From: Methylohalobius sp964654415 | GTDB taxonomy: Bacteria > Pseudomonadota > Gammaproteobacteria > Methylococcales > Methylothermaceae | DNA: 64,000 bases | Assembly: GCA_964654415.1 (NCBI GenBank) | Contig: CAZZIP010000012.1 | Span: forward strand, 1-64,000 | Reading direction: 5' to 3' | Shown here: one piece after another, positions 8,005-17,090 of the stretch | Position numbering within the stretch: position 1 is the stretch's first letter | Layout: each line of letters begins with the position of its first letter | Notes under the pieces: model-generated | What the model saw: the letters and a program-made list of their open reading frames with translations, nothing else | The model's database searches: none | Told to the model about the DNA's origin: nothing | Made by a program: the position numbers and the translations under genes

Positions 8005-9116
8005 CTCATCGGCTGCTTTTCGTGTTGCCGGATCTGGCAGCGGGCGGCGCGCAACCAATGAATGTCTTGCTCGCCCGGCAACTCCAGGCACGCGGCTGGT
8101 CGGTGCGGCTGGCAGTGTTGTTCGACCGCCCGCAGGCGATCGCTCAAGAGCGCCTTGCCGGACTGTCGATGATCCGACTGCACGCCCGCGGCGTGGCTGG
8201 CAAACTGGCGGCACTTGGCCGTCTGGCTGAGCTAGCCAAGCGCGCTGACCTAGTGATCGGTGGCGTAGAACTTGCCGCCACCAACTATGGTTACCTCGCG
8301 GCACGCATGGCTGGCCGCCCGTTTCTCAGTTGGACGCACACTGCTTTTGAGCGGCATCAGCACAGCGCCAGCGCATTCGATCGGGTGATCAGCCGCTGGG
8401 TGTATCGCGGTTGTGCCGAGGTGGTATTCCCTTCGGCCGGTGCGCGCGAGTCATTGCGGCTTGCGCTGGGCGAGCAACCAGCGCGTGCTCACTGGCAAGT
8501 CATCGAGAATTTCATCGATCCGCCGCGACCAAACGCGACACTGCCGGATACACTGATCTTTGCCAAGCCGGTGATCATCGGCGTGGGTCGGCTGGCTCAG
8601 GAAAAAGCCTTTGACCGCTTGATCTACACCCACGCCGCACTGCGCGGACAGGGGCTGACACACCACCTGGTGCTGCTCGGCGATGGGCCATTGCGTGAGG
8701 CCCTTGTTGCCCAGGCGGCCGCGCTGGGCGTTGCGGATACCGTTTTTTTGCCGGGACACGTAGCCAACGTGGTCGACTGGCTCGGCCATGCCACGGTGTT
8801 TGCCTTGTGTTCGCGGTATGAAGGTTTCTCTCTAGCACTGCTCGAAGCCTTACACGCGGGGGTTCCGACCGTGGCGATGGACTGTCCCAGCGGGCCGCGC
8901 GAAATCTTGCAAGATGGGCGGGTGGGTCGGCTGGTGCCGGCCGACGACGAAGCCGCGTTCACCCAAGCCATCGCCGAACTGCTGCGCGATCCGGCGCAGC
9001 GCGCCCATTACGCGGCATTGGGCAGACAGCGGGCGCAAGACTACACCCCCGAGCGCATCGTGCCGCGTTGGGAGGCGCTGTTGCACGACATCCTCGCACG
9101 CCGGGGTCGGGCATGA
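8001..9116 (+). CDS. Glycosyltransferase family 4
   Basis: The 371-residue GT-B enzyme opens with LLFVLPDLAAGGAQ (glycine-rich loop of GT4), has the linker GVGRLAQEKAFDRLI starting the C-terminal Rossmann half, and the nucleotide-sugar block YEGFSLALLEALHAG with the conserved E-x7-E pair. It transfers a sugar from a nucleotide donor during polysaccharide synthesis; donor and acceptor cannot be read from sequence. It overlaps the methyltransferase remnant and the next gene by 4 bases each. Confidence 0.85.
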   Translation: MTHRLLFVLPDLAAGGAQPMNVLLARQLQARGWSVRLAVLFDRPQAIAQERLAGLSMIRLHARGVAGKLAALGRLAELAKRADLVIGGVELAATNYGYLAARMAGRPFLSWTHTAFERHQHSASAFDRVISRWVYRGCAEVVFPSAGARESLRLALGEQPARAHWQVIENFIDPPRPNATLPDTLIFAKPVIIGVGRLAQEKAFDRLIYTHAALRGQGLTHHLVLLGDGPLREALVAQAAALGVADTVFLPGHVANVVDWLGHATVFALCSRYEGFSLALLEALHAGVPTVAMDCPSGPREILQDGRVGRLVPADDEAAFTQAIAELLRDPAQRAHYAALGRQRAQDYTPERIVPRWEALLHDILARRGRA

Positions 9117-10141
9117 CGGAACGGGTTTCGGTGCTGTTGGCCACACGCAACCGCGTGCGGCTGCTGCAACGCGCACTGGCCAGCCTGCGCGCGCAGACGT
9201 ATTCGACACTCGAAATCCTGGTGCTCGACGATGGATCGGGCGATGCAACGCCCCAATTGCTTGATCGTCTCGCGTCCGAGGAACCTCGGCTGCGCTGGTT
9301 TCGGCGCGAACAGTCGCAGGGATTGGCCAGCGCGCTCAATACCTTGATTGCATCAAGCACTGGACACTGGCTGGCGCGCATGGATGACGATGACATGGCC
9401 TATCCGCACCGTATCGAACGGCAGCTCGCCTACATGCAAGCGCAGCGTCTGGATGTTTGTGGAAGCTGGTATCGGCGCGTCGCAGGCTGGCGTCGTTCGA
9501 TCGCCCGGCCACCGGTCGAGCACGACCGCATCCTAAGCGAGCTGCTGTTCCAGCCGCCCCTGTTACACCCATCGGTCATGTTCCGGCGCGAGGTGTTCGA
9601 GCGCCACGGCGCCTACAGCGAAACCGCGCCACATGCCGAAGATTACGAGCTGTGGGTGCGCCTGATTCCCTTCGTGCGTTTTGGCAACTGCCCGGAAGTC
9701 CTGATGGATTACACCTTGTCTGCATTCCAAGTTTCCCGACGCCACAATGCGCAACAACTGGAGACGGCGCGCGCTCTGCGCGTGCAGGCCTTGCGCCAGC
9801 TCGGCATCCCCCACACCCCAGAGCAGGCACGCATCCATGCGTGCCTGCGCGATCCGATCGCCATCGAGTCGCTGGCGCAGCTTGATGAGACGCACGTCTG
9901 GCTTTGCACATTGTCCGGCCATCTGCAGCCCGCAGCACGACCTGCCGTGCATCGACAGTGGTTTTTACAGTGCGTGCGCGCAGCGGGACTGGGGCCAGCT
10001 GTCTATCGTGCCTACGAAGCCAGCCCGCTGGCCGCGGCCACGGGCAAACAGCGGGCGATGCTTTGGGGACTGTGCCAGCTGCGCCTTCGCTACCGCTCGC
10101 CGCTCTACGACCAACTGGAACCGTTGGCAGGGATCGGCTGA
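9113..10141 (+). CDS. Glycosyltransferase family 2
   Basis: This 342-residue GT-A enzyme starts at the ATG overlapping the previous stop. VSVLLATRNRVRLLQRAL is followed by VLDDGSGD (D39-D40) and the metal-binding DDDD at residues 91-94 in ARMDDDDMAYP. A mid-domain block ERHGAYSETAPHAEDYELW holds the ED acceptor-side motif. The C-terminal 100 residues are helical and poorly conserved. It would transfer a sugar in the same surface-glycan pathway. The last 37 bases overlap the 3' end of the convergent gene on the other strand. Confidence 0.85.
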   Translation: MTERVSVLLATRNRVRLLQRALASLRAQTYSTLEILVLDDGSGDATPQLLDRLASEEPRLRWFRREQSQGLASALNTLIASSTGHWLARMDDDDMAYPHRIERQLAYMQAQRLDVCGSWYRRVAGWRRSIARPPVEHDRILSELLFQPPLLHPSVMFRREVFERHGAYSETAPHAEDYELWVRLIPFVRFGNCPEVLMDYTLSAFQVSRRHNAQQLETARALRVQALRQLGIPHTPEQARIHACLRDPIAIESLAQLDETHVWLCTLSGHLQPAARPAVHRQWFLQCVRAAGLGPAVYRAYEASPLAAATGKQRAMLWGLCQLRLRYRSPLYDQLEPLAGIG

Positions 10142-11166
10142 CGAGGCGCGTTAGTCGCCGAGAGCGATTGATAAAGTGCAATCCAGCACATAAGCTGCTC
10201 CTGCGCCGAAAACAGGTCTACCGCGCGGCTGCGCGCCGCCTGCCGCATCGCCTGCCAGCGTGCGGGGTTTTGTGCCAGGGTGCGGGCAGCGGTGACAAAA
10301 GCGTCAACGTCATCCATCGGGCAAAGCAGCCCGGTCGTGCCATGCTCGACCACTTCTGGCAGCGAGGAGGCATCAGATGCGATCACCGGCAGCCCGCAGG
10401 CCATGGCCTCGATAACCGACAGTGGCAAGCCTTCCAGCCGGCTGGGGAACAGCAGGGCATCCGCGTTCTGATAGGCCTGTACCAAATCCCGCGCATTCAG
10501 GCGCCCGATGCACTGGCAGTTGGCGGGCAAGGCGTAAGGGGTATGCGCACCGTTACGGTCGGCAGTATAGAGCAACTCGAAGTCCTCGCCCAGGGTTTGC
10601 AGGATGGGGCAGAATAAATCGACGCCTTTACGCAAATCCCAATTGCCCACGTACAGCAGCCGGAAAGGCTGGTGCGGCTGATTGCGTGCCACAGGGGAGA
10701 AAAAGTCCGTATCCACTCCGTTGTAAATGACCTCGATGTCGCGTCGCCCAAAGATTGCCTGTGCCGCTTGTGCCGTATAGCGGCTCACCGCCACCACGCG
10801 CGCGGCGCAGCGCAGGTTGGCCGCTTCGATTCGGCGTATCCAGATGGTGTGGTAAAGCGCCTTGCTCAGGCTTTTGTAGGGGCGAAGCTGGGGATCGTGA
10901 ACACAAGAATGCAAGGTGCTGACGACGGGTAGCGAGCGTGGCAAAAACCGCGGATGCAGCCAGGAATTGACGTGCACCACCGTTGCCCAGTCCGGCGGTC
11001 GTGGCACGCTCACGCTCCACGGCGCGTATTCGGCGCGCAGCGGCAGCCAGTTGATCTCGGCACGGATGCCACGCGCGTTCAAGCCAGCGCACAGGCGTTC
11101 GGTGAACACGTCGGCACCGCTATGTGCGCGCACGGCGGGAAACCAGACGGCGAGACGATCAGACAT
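10105..11166 (-). CDS. Glycosyltransferase family 4
   Basis: The 353-residue GT-B protein has VIYNGVDTDFFSP in the hinge, LLYVGNWDLRKGVDLF at the start of the donor-binding half and LEGLPLSVIEAMACGLPV with the E-x7-E pair. It starts inside the end of the upstream glycosyltransferase gene (8-base overlap), so the two are cotranscribed leftward. Its 3' end overlaps the GT2 gene tail to tail. Donor and acceptor are unknown. Confidence 0.85.
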   Translation of the reverse strand: MSDRLAVWFPAVRAHSGADVFTERLCAGLNARGIRAEINWLPLRAEYAPWSVSVPRPPDWATVVHVNSWLHPRFLPRSLPVVSTLHSCVHDPQLRPYKSLSKALYHTIWIRRIEAANLRCAARVVAVSRYTAQAAQAIFGRRDIEVIYNGVDTDFFSPVARNQPHQPFRLLYVGNWDLRKGVDLFCPILQTLGEDFELLYTADRNGAHTPYALPANCQCIGRLNARDLVQAYQNADALLFPSRLEGLPLSVIEAMACGLPVIASDASSLPEVVEHGTTGLLCPMDDVDAFVTAARTLAQNPARWQAMRQAARSRAVDLFSAQEQLMCWIALYQSLSATNAPRQPIPANGSSWS

Positions 11167-12304
11167 CGGCGCCTGCCTCGAGGGTCTCGATCAATCGTCC
11201 GACAAACCGCTCCCAGGCAAAGCCCTGTGCATAGGCACGGCAGGATGCGGCGGCCAGGCTCCCGCTCAAGACGTCGAGCACGGCCCGCGCAAAGGCTTGC
11301 TCATCCCCCGGCGGCACCAGATGCCCGCTTTGTCCCTCTGCCACCGCCTCCACCACCCCGCCGGTGGCATAGGCCACGGTGGGCAGGCCGTGGGCGGCAG
11401 CCTCGACCGCCACCATGCCAAAACCTTCTGGGTCGCCGGGGATTTCGCGCACCGGGAACACGTGCACGTCGGCAGCAAAATACGCAGCGGCGAGTTCCTC
11501 CTCCGAAACCTTGCCGAGAAAGCGCAGCCTATCGCCCACGCCGGCGGCATCGGCGGCGGGCTGGATGGCTTGCGGGGTCTGTGCTTGGGCGTACAGGGCA
11601 TTAGATGGAGTATCGCCGACGATGGCGAGCACCACACCGGGGCGGCGCTCGGCAATCAAGGGCAGCACCTCGCGCACGAATTCGAGCAAGCCTTTGCGCG
11701 CCGTGAGCCGCCCAGCCGAAAGCAACAGCGGCGCATCGGGCGCGATGCCGTGCTTGGCGCGAAAACGCTGGCGCGCCTCGGCGTCAGGTGCAGGGATTTC
11801 GACGCCGGGGTGGACAACGCGGGTCCGCTCGGGTGCGATGCCGATACCCCTGGCTAACTCTGCCGTCGCGTGGCTGTTGGCGATCACCGTGTCGATGCGC
11901 CGCAGCGCGGGCCGCCACAGCAGGCGATAAACGGGGTGCGGCACGGTGAGGTCCAGCCCGTGCACATAGACAGCGCTGCGCGCGTTGCAGGCACGGGCGG
12001 CCAGCAGGGCGAGCGGGGCGGTGAGGCCGCTGCCGGCGAGCACCACATCGGGTTGCCAAGCACGCGCCTCTTGCCAGGCCAGCCGCGCCGCCTGCCAGAG
12101 AAAACGCCACAAGGGTTTGAGTGCGGCTTCGCGCACTGCGACACCTGCTGGCGCATGTTCCGCCGCTCCCGTCGGGCCGATGACGCGCACGTTGAAACTT
12201 TTGGCCAGCTCCGCCGCCATATGCCAGTTGAGCCGCTCCATGCCGCCCCAAAGCGGCGGGAAGTTGCGGGTGATGAGCAAAAGACTTGGCAGGTTCTGAC
12301 ACAT
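11159..12304 (-). CDS. Glycosyltransferase family 4
   Basis: The 381-residue GT-B protein opens LLLITRNFPPLWGGMERL, the usual GG-x-E loop. It has VVHPGVEIPAPD at the hinge, LLLSAGRLTARKGLLEF, and DPEGFGMVAVEAAAHGLP with E-x7-E. I placed the start at the ATG at 12304; an upstream in-frame ATG at 12370 would add residues without family pattern and lies in the AT-rich region shared with the divergent yggX gene. It leads the two-gene leftward glycosyltransferase unit. Confidence 0.83.
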   Translation of the reverse strand: MCQNLPSLLLITRNFPPLWGGMERLNWHMAAELAKSFNVRVIGPTGAAEHAPAGVAVREAALKPLWRFLWQAARLAWQEARAWQPDVVLAGSGLTAPLALLAARACNARSAVYVHGLDLTVPHPVYRLLWRPALRRIDTVIANSHATAELARGIGIAPERTRVVHPGVEIPAPDAEARQRFRAKHGIAPDAPLLLSAGRLTARKGLLEFVREVLPLIAERRPGVVLAIVGDTPSNALYAQAQTPQAIQPAADAAGVGDRLRFLGKVSEEELAAAYFAADVHVFPVREIPGDPEGFGMVAVEAAAHGLPTVAYATGGVVEAVAEGQSGHLVPPGDEQAFARAVLDVLSGSLAAASCRAYAQGFAWERFVGRLIETLEAGADV

Positions 12305-12400
12305 GGCCAGCAAAGCGGGGGTTGCAATAGTAAACCAAGATGGCAATATACTTTGAAGTATAATGTTCAACAGGTGAGAATGCTAAGGAGGCCATAAATA

Positions 12401-12679
12401 ATGGCGCACAAGGTTAAATGTGCCAGATTGGGAATCGAAGCCGAAGGCTTGGATAAGCCGCCGTTTCCCGGTCCTGAAGGCCAGAGGATTTATGAAAACA
12501 TTTCCAAGCAGGCGTGGCAGGAGTGGCTCAGAGTCCAAACCATGCTCATCAACGAACATCGATTGGTGGTATTCGAGCCGCAAGCCAAGGAATTTTTAGC
12601 GCGCGAGCGCGAAAAATTCCTGTTCGGTGGAAGCACCGCGATGCCTGAAGGTTACGTGCCGCCAGAATCAGAAGATTGA
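12401..12679 (+). CDS. yggX: Probable Fe(2+)-trafficking protein YggX
   Basis: This 92-residue protein matches the YggX family throughout: the single Cys near the N-terminus in VKCARLGIEAEGLDKPPFPG, AWQEWLRVQTMLINEHRL, and FLFGGSTAMPEGY at the end. Family members help protect Fe-S clusters and handle labile iron in proteobacteria. Length is normal and the ATG has a fair Shine-Dalgarno upstream (AAGGAG). It is flanked by a divergent glycosyltransferase and by tRNA-Phe and is probably monocistronic. Confidence 0.93.
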   Translation: MAHKVKCARLGIEAEGLDKPPFPGPEGQRIYENISKQAWQEWLRVQTMLINEHRLVVFEPQAKEFLAREREKFLFGGSTAMPEGYVPPESED

Positions 12680-12684
12680 GATTC

Positions 12685-12713
12685 TTGACACGGCCGTTCT
12701 GGACGAGTTTAAT
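12685..12713 (+). promoter_or_regulatory. Sigma70-type promoter of tRNA-Phe
   Basis: TTGACA at 12685-12690, a 17-base spacer and TTTAAT at 12708-12713 form a near-consensus promoter. Predicted initiation is about 5 bases before the mature tRNA 5' end at 12725. Confidence 0.75.
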
Positions 12714-12724
12714 GTCGCACTTCT

Positions 12725-12800
<76 letters not shown>

Positions 12801-12931
12801 AGCTTTTTCATCCTCCGATCCCGCAAGACAACGTAGAGCTGCGAGCCGTTCCGCCTGTTCGCCGCGTATGGCATCGAATCAGCGCTGCGCTTCTGCGGGA
12901 CCATAAAGACGCAATAGGCCCTAAGGTGTCT

Positions 12932-15667
12932 TCAACTCCAGGCAGCACTCAGGAGCGCCAAGAAATCGCGTCTCGACAACACCTCCGCACAGTCGCGCCA
13001 GTCCTTGTCTGCAGGCGCCATCGTTGCTGTGTAGCGTAGATCGAAGCCCGTGGCCGTCTTCCTGGCGTTGATGTACTCGTCCAACTTCTCGCCGAGCGAC
13101 TCGATGTCCTCAATCCACTCGTCTTTGATGGTGTCGGGGAGCGACCCGAACAGGTCGTAGCGATTTCGCATGCGCTCGGACAGCCGCTCGTAAATCTTTT
13201 CGTCCACCGTCTGCTCGAACACCAGGTTGAGCATGTCCACCGTCTCGCGCCTCTGGCCGAAGCGCTTGATCCGTCCGAGGCGCTGTTCCAGGCGCGTCGG
13301 GTTCCAAGGTAAGTCCACGTTGATGAGCGTGCCGAGGGTCTGCAGGTTGAGGCCCTCGCACGCAGCATCGGTGGCCACCATGAGGCGAATCTGGTATTCA
13401 ACGACCAGGCGCTTTAAGGTCGCACGCTCGACCGCGACGCTCTCGCCGCGCTGGTAGAGGCGGCTGCGTCCCACACCGGCATAGAGGCCGATGGCTTCTT
13501 CGGGATACCGCCTCGCCAGCTCATCCGCGAGCCACTGCGCGGTGTCGTAGTACTGGCTGAAGATGATCACGCCGAGATCCAGCCAACGCTCTTTCTCCAG
13601 GAAATAAATCACGGCCTCCATCTTGGGGTCGCTATTCAGTCGCTGCAGGCGGTCGATGAGGCGTTCGAGAATCTCGCGTTCCTCGCGCGTCTCGATGGCC
13701 AGGTCGGCCTCGAACTCGTCCTCCTCTTCATGGATGGCATCTTCCTGCAACAACCTATGGGCCGTCGCGAGTCCCGCCTGGAGGCTGGAGCAGATGCGCT
13801 GCTCCATCAGGTTCTTCATGAAGCCGGCACCCGCACCGCGCCTGGCGAGGGCTTTGCCGAAATCCCGGGCGAGCGCGTAAGCGATGCGAAAGTCTTCCGT
13901 CGTGCGCAGCGCCTTGTCCTCGAAGAGCACATCGAAAGCGCGCTGCTCACGCGCAAGACTGCGATTGGGATGCAACTCCACGCCAATGGCGGTGAGCAGC
14001 CCGGCCTCTTCCAGCGGCCGCCGCTTGCGCAATACGACATGGCGCACCAGTGGGTTTTCGCGCTGCAAGAAGCTTGCACCATCGATACGCCGCGCAAGCT
14101 CCTCTTCGAGAATCTCGCGTGTTTCCGGCGCCAAGTCAGCCAGCGGCCGATTGGTTTGCCATTCTCCGTGGGTAAGCCCGAGGTCCTGCCGGATGGCCGA
14201 GAACAGCTTACGGGCACGGGGCTCGTGGGTAGACTCGACGTGCGGCAGCGGCGAGCGCAGCAACTCCCAAGCATGACCAGGGTCCAGCACCTCTTGCCGG
14301 CCGGACAAGATTTCCAGTACCTCATCGGGCCGATGCCAGGGCGCCCAGTCATGCCCCAAGACGAAATGCCCTCGGCCCTGGTGCAGGATGCCCAGCAGGT
14401 CCCAGAGGTCCCTCGGATCGGTTTGGATGGGTGTGGCCGTGCCGAGCAGCACATGGTCCGACCGGGCGGCGACTTCGCGCATGAAGGCGAGCAGCGCATT
14501 CGGCGTTCCAGCGTCGCGGCCGATGCCTTGGCGCGTGCGCGCCTTGTGGGCTTCGTCCAGGATGACGACACCAAACCTCAGGCCCAACAGATGCTGCTTC
14601 TCCAACGAGTCGCGCAGCATCAGCCCGGTGGACACGATGCCGATGCGCAGCGGGCAGCGGGCAATCTGCTCGCGGCCTGCCGGCGAGATGGCGCGCTCGT
14701 CCGCATCCAACCACACCTTGCGCACCGTATCCCAGCGCGCGGTCGGTAGCCCAAGCTTGTCCAGCATCTCGGTCTGCCATTGCTCGGTGAGCGTGGCCGG
14801 CGCAAAGATCACCACGGGGCGGCGCGGCCCGCCCTCGCGATCGGAAAGCAGGCACAGCGTCAACGCGGCGGTGGCGAGCGACAGCGTCTTGCCCAGGCCC
14901 ACCTCATCGGCCAGCAGCAGCCGCACCACGCCGTAAAGCCGGTAGTGGCGCAGGCACTCGGTCAGGAACCCTTGCTGCCAGGGCTGTAGCTGCTGCCCTT
15001 CGCGATACAGCGGGGACTCGATCAGCGCCGCCGGCGCAAGGTCTTCGTCTTCGTCGATTTCGTCAAAGGCGACTTCGCGCCTGTACCCACGGCGACGCAC
15101 CTCGCGGATAACCGCCTGGGGCAAGGGCTTGGCCGCGTTCCACAGGAAGTCGAACTCTTCCTCGATCCAGGCGACCCCCTCGGGCGATTCGTCTTCCCAC
15201 AGGATCTCGTAGTGGCGTTGCCAGCCGCTTCGGGTTTCGTTCATCGAGCCGATGAAGCCGAGCTTGCGGCCGTCTGCCAGGACAATCACCCCCGCCTTGC
15301 CATGCACGAAGCCGCAGATGTCGTCGGGCGCCACGCGCACCGCCTGCCCATGCTTAGCGAGGAAAGCATCCAAACGCCGATAACGCTCGCGATGAAGGAG
15401 CGCCTCGGCTTCCAGCGCGCGCTCGTTCCAGCGCCCCAGCATCCGGCTCTCGCGTAGCTGGGCGACCTTGAGGTCATCCGGGTGGATATCGACGTTGCAG
15501 ACGATCTTGACTTCGGGAATGTCCTCCAGAACCTCGCCGGCGACCTCGAACAACGAGCTCGTGAAGTAGCCCGCGATGCGCTTGTAGCTCCTCGCCCCCT
15601 TGAGATGCCGCAGTAGGAAGCTCGCATCGAGGCGATGGGTGCGGGAAGAGAAGCGGCGGATGCTCAT
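12932..15667 (-). CDS. PLD-domain plus SNF2-type helicase, anti-phage-associated
   Basis: This 911-residue protein is the last gene of the defence operon. The N-terminus is a phospholipase-D-like domain with one HxK motif (H122, K124) followed by GSMNETRSGW; a second HKD half is not obvious. A SNF2/SF2 helicase follows, with Walker A DEVGLGKT (254-261), DEAH at 372-375, LLGTATPIQ (motif III) and, near the C-terminus, the SF2 motif VI QRLGRIKRFGQ. Proteins with this PLD-plus-helicase layout are a standard member of loci with DUF499, DUF1156 and DUF3780, and DISARM also pairs PLD and helicase proteins. It would translocate on and perhaps nick invading DNA. It starts 10 bases after the upstream ATPase stop. 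Confidence 0.85.
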   Translation of the reverse strand: MSIRRFSSRTHRLDASFLLRHLKGARSYKRIAGYFTSSLFEVAGEVLEDIPEVKIVCNVDIHPDDLKVAQLRESRMLGRWNERALEAEALLHRERYRRLDAFLAKHGQAVRVAPDDICGFVHGKAGVIVLADGRKLGFIGSMNETRSGWQRHYEILWEDESPEGVAWIEEEFDFLWNAAKPLPQAVIREVRRRGYRREVAFDEIDEDEDLAPAALIESPLYREGQQLQPWQQGFLTECLRHYRLYGVVRLLLADEVGLGKTLSLATAALTLCLLSDREGGPRRPVVIFAPATLTEQWQTEMLDKLGLPTARWDTVRKVWLDADERAISPAGREQIARCPLRIGIVSTGLMLRDSLEKQHLLGLRFGVVILDEAHKARTRQGIGRDAGTPNALLAFMREVAARSDHVLLGTATPIQTDPRDLWDLLGILHQGRGHFVLGHDWAPWHRPDEVLEILSGRQEVLDPGHAWELLRSPLPHVESTHEPRARKLFSAIRQDLGLTHGEWQTNRPLADLAPETREILEEELARRIDGASFLQRENPLVRHVVLRKRRPLEEAGLLTAIGVELHPNRSLAREQRAFDVLFEDKALRTTEDFRIAYALARDFGKALARRGAGAGFMKNLMEQRICSSLQAGLATAHRLLQEDAIHEEEDEFEADLAIETREEREILERLIDRLQRLNSDPKMEAVIYFLEKERWLDLGVIIFSQYYDTAQWLADELARRYPEEAIGLYAGVGRSRLYQRGESVAVERATLKRLVVEYQIRLMVATDAACEGLNLQTLGTLINVDLPWNPTRLEQRLGRIKRFGQRRETVDMLNLVFEQTVDEKIYERLSERMRNRYDLFGSLPDTIKDEWIEDIESLGEKLDEYINARKTATGFDLRYTATMAPADKDWRDCAEVLSRRDFLALLSAAWS

Positions 15668-15677
15668 CGAGACTGAC

Positions 15678-17090
15678 TTAAGATTTTGGCCTGACGCCTC
15701 CCCTACGGCCTAGGCCGAAGCCGACACGGTATAAATCGGGCATATCGATGCGTCCGTCTTTCCTGATTTCGATCAGTCCCAGGCGTTGCAGGTCTTCACG
15801 CACTCCTTCCCACCCACGATCGGCATGCTGGGGCGGCAGGCGATCCGCAGGAATGCTGCGAGTCCCATCAGGAAATTTGGCTGTCCAGCGTTTGACCACG
15901 TCCTCGAATTCGATGGGCACATTCATTCCTTGCAAGGCGGACAGAACCTCGCGCACCCAAGGATAGTCCTCAGCCATTTCTCGCACGCGAATGCTCGATG
16001 CCTTTTGAATCCCACGCTTGATGCTCTCATAGTGCAGTGCCAGCGGATGGTCTGGATACCTCTCCGAGGAATCCTCGGCGGCTTGCCGAATCGCCGCCAA
16101 AAATGAGCGGGGCGAAGTGCGGCCTTTGCCATCCGCGAGATGGCTGACCGACCAGGTGTAAGGCACGCCCCGACGCTTATCACGCCCCATCCAGGGGCCA
16201 GCCAGGCGCCCGAATGCCTTGCGCTGGGCTTCTGACTCACGCCGCATCTCATCGGTAACCCGCCAGACGTTTTCCAGAGCAATATGCGGGCAGATTGCAC
16301 GCAAGCGCTCACCATGCTCCCCTGGTGCATTGATCAAACGCTGCCAAAGCAAGCCATGCAGGTCGTGCCGCGCCCAAGTCAGTTCAGCCATGGCGGCGGT
16401 AAGCTTGGACGCATCAGGAAAATTGAATACCGTGCGCTCGGCCTGATCTTCTCGTAAAAAAACCTTGGCGTACAAACCAGAATATCCTTTGAGCCAAAGC
16501 ACGGCCCGCAGCAGTCCGCGCACGATGGCATCCATACGCTGCCAATCGTTGCTCGTGCGATCTAACGCATCGAAAACGATCAAACCGCGAAAGTTGCGCG
16601 GCTTTTCCATCAGACGAGCCGCCGCCTCCGGTGAAGACTTGAGCCAGTCAACGGTCGCCAGCCAATTTTGCTGCGGGATGCTCATTTGTCCCTTCTCCGC
16701 CACCCAGCGCAAAACCACGGCGCGCCACAAATCGAATGGATCGCCGCCATGATCAAGGAGGGCGGCGAACACGTCAGCATTGGGGTAAAGTTCGATACGA
16801 CCGCTTTCGGCAAAACCGAGTCGCACCTCGACTTCGGCCAAATCAGGCGCTGCATCGGGCAAAAGCCGGCGCAGTTGTGCTGACTGCAAGGCCGCTGTCC
16901 AAAACGATTTGCCCACACCGCGCCCGCCGATGACTACATCCGCATCGAGCCGCAATGCCTTCAGGTGGGAAGGCGGCACATAGACGACGCCTGCATCCGG
17001 TATCTCGCCATAATTGCTCAACTCCAGCGGCGCATTGAGAATGGCTTCCCGCAGGGCGCGAGCCTCTGCGATGGCTGCGTCATGGCTCAA
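15678..17090 (-). CDS. P-loop ATPase of the HEPN/KGGVGR/ATPase module
   Basis: The protein is about 470 residues from the TTG at 17090. That start follows GGAGGT by 6 bases and overlaps the stop of the upstream gene (TTGA), so I chose it over an in-frame ATG at 17132. Walker A is GGRGVGKS (residues 55-62), and a Walker B-like strand is LIVFDALDRTSNDW. The C-terminal third looks like a winged-helix or helical regulatory part and ends in basic residues. No nuclease motif is visible. The position directly behind a ParA-like ATPase suggests a partner ATPase or effector in the same complex. The specific family is not one I can name with certainty. Confidence 0.75.
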   Translation of the reverse strand: MSHDAAIAEARALREAILNAPLELSNYGEIPDAGVVYVPPSHLKALRLDADVVIGGRGVGKSFWTAALQSAQLRRLLPDAAPDLAEVEVRLGFAESGRIELYPNADVFAALLDHGGDPFDLWRAVVLRWVAEKGQMSIPQQNWLATVDWLKSSPEAAARLMEKPRNFRGLIVFDALDRTSNDWQRMDAIVRGLLRAVLWLKGYSGLYAKVFLREDQAERTVFNFPDASKLTAAMAELTWARHDLHGLLWQRLINAPGEHGERLRAICPHIALENVWRVTDEMRRESEAQRKAFGRLAGPWMGRDKRRGVPYTWSVSHLADGKGRTSPRSFLAAIRQAAEDSSERYPDHPLALHYESIKRGIQKASSIRVREMAEDYPWVREVLSALQGMNVPIEFEDVVKRWTAKFPDGTRSIPADRLPPQHADRGWEGVREDLQRLGLIEIRKDGRIDMPDLYRVGFGLGRRGGVRPKS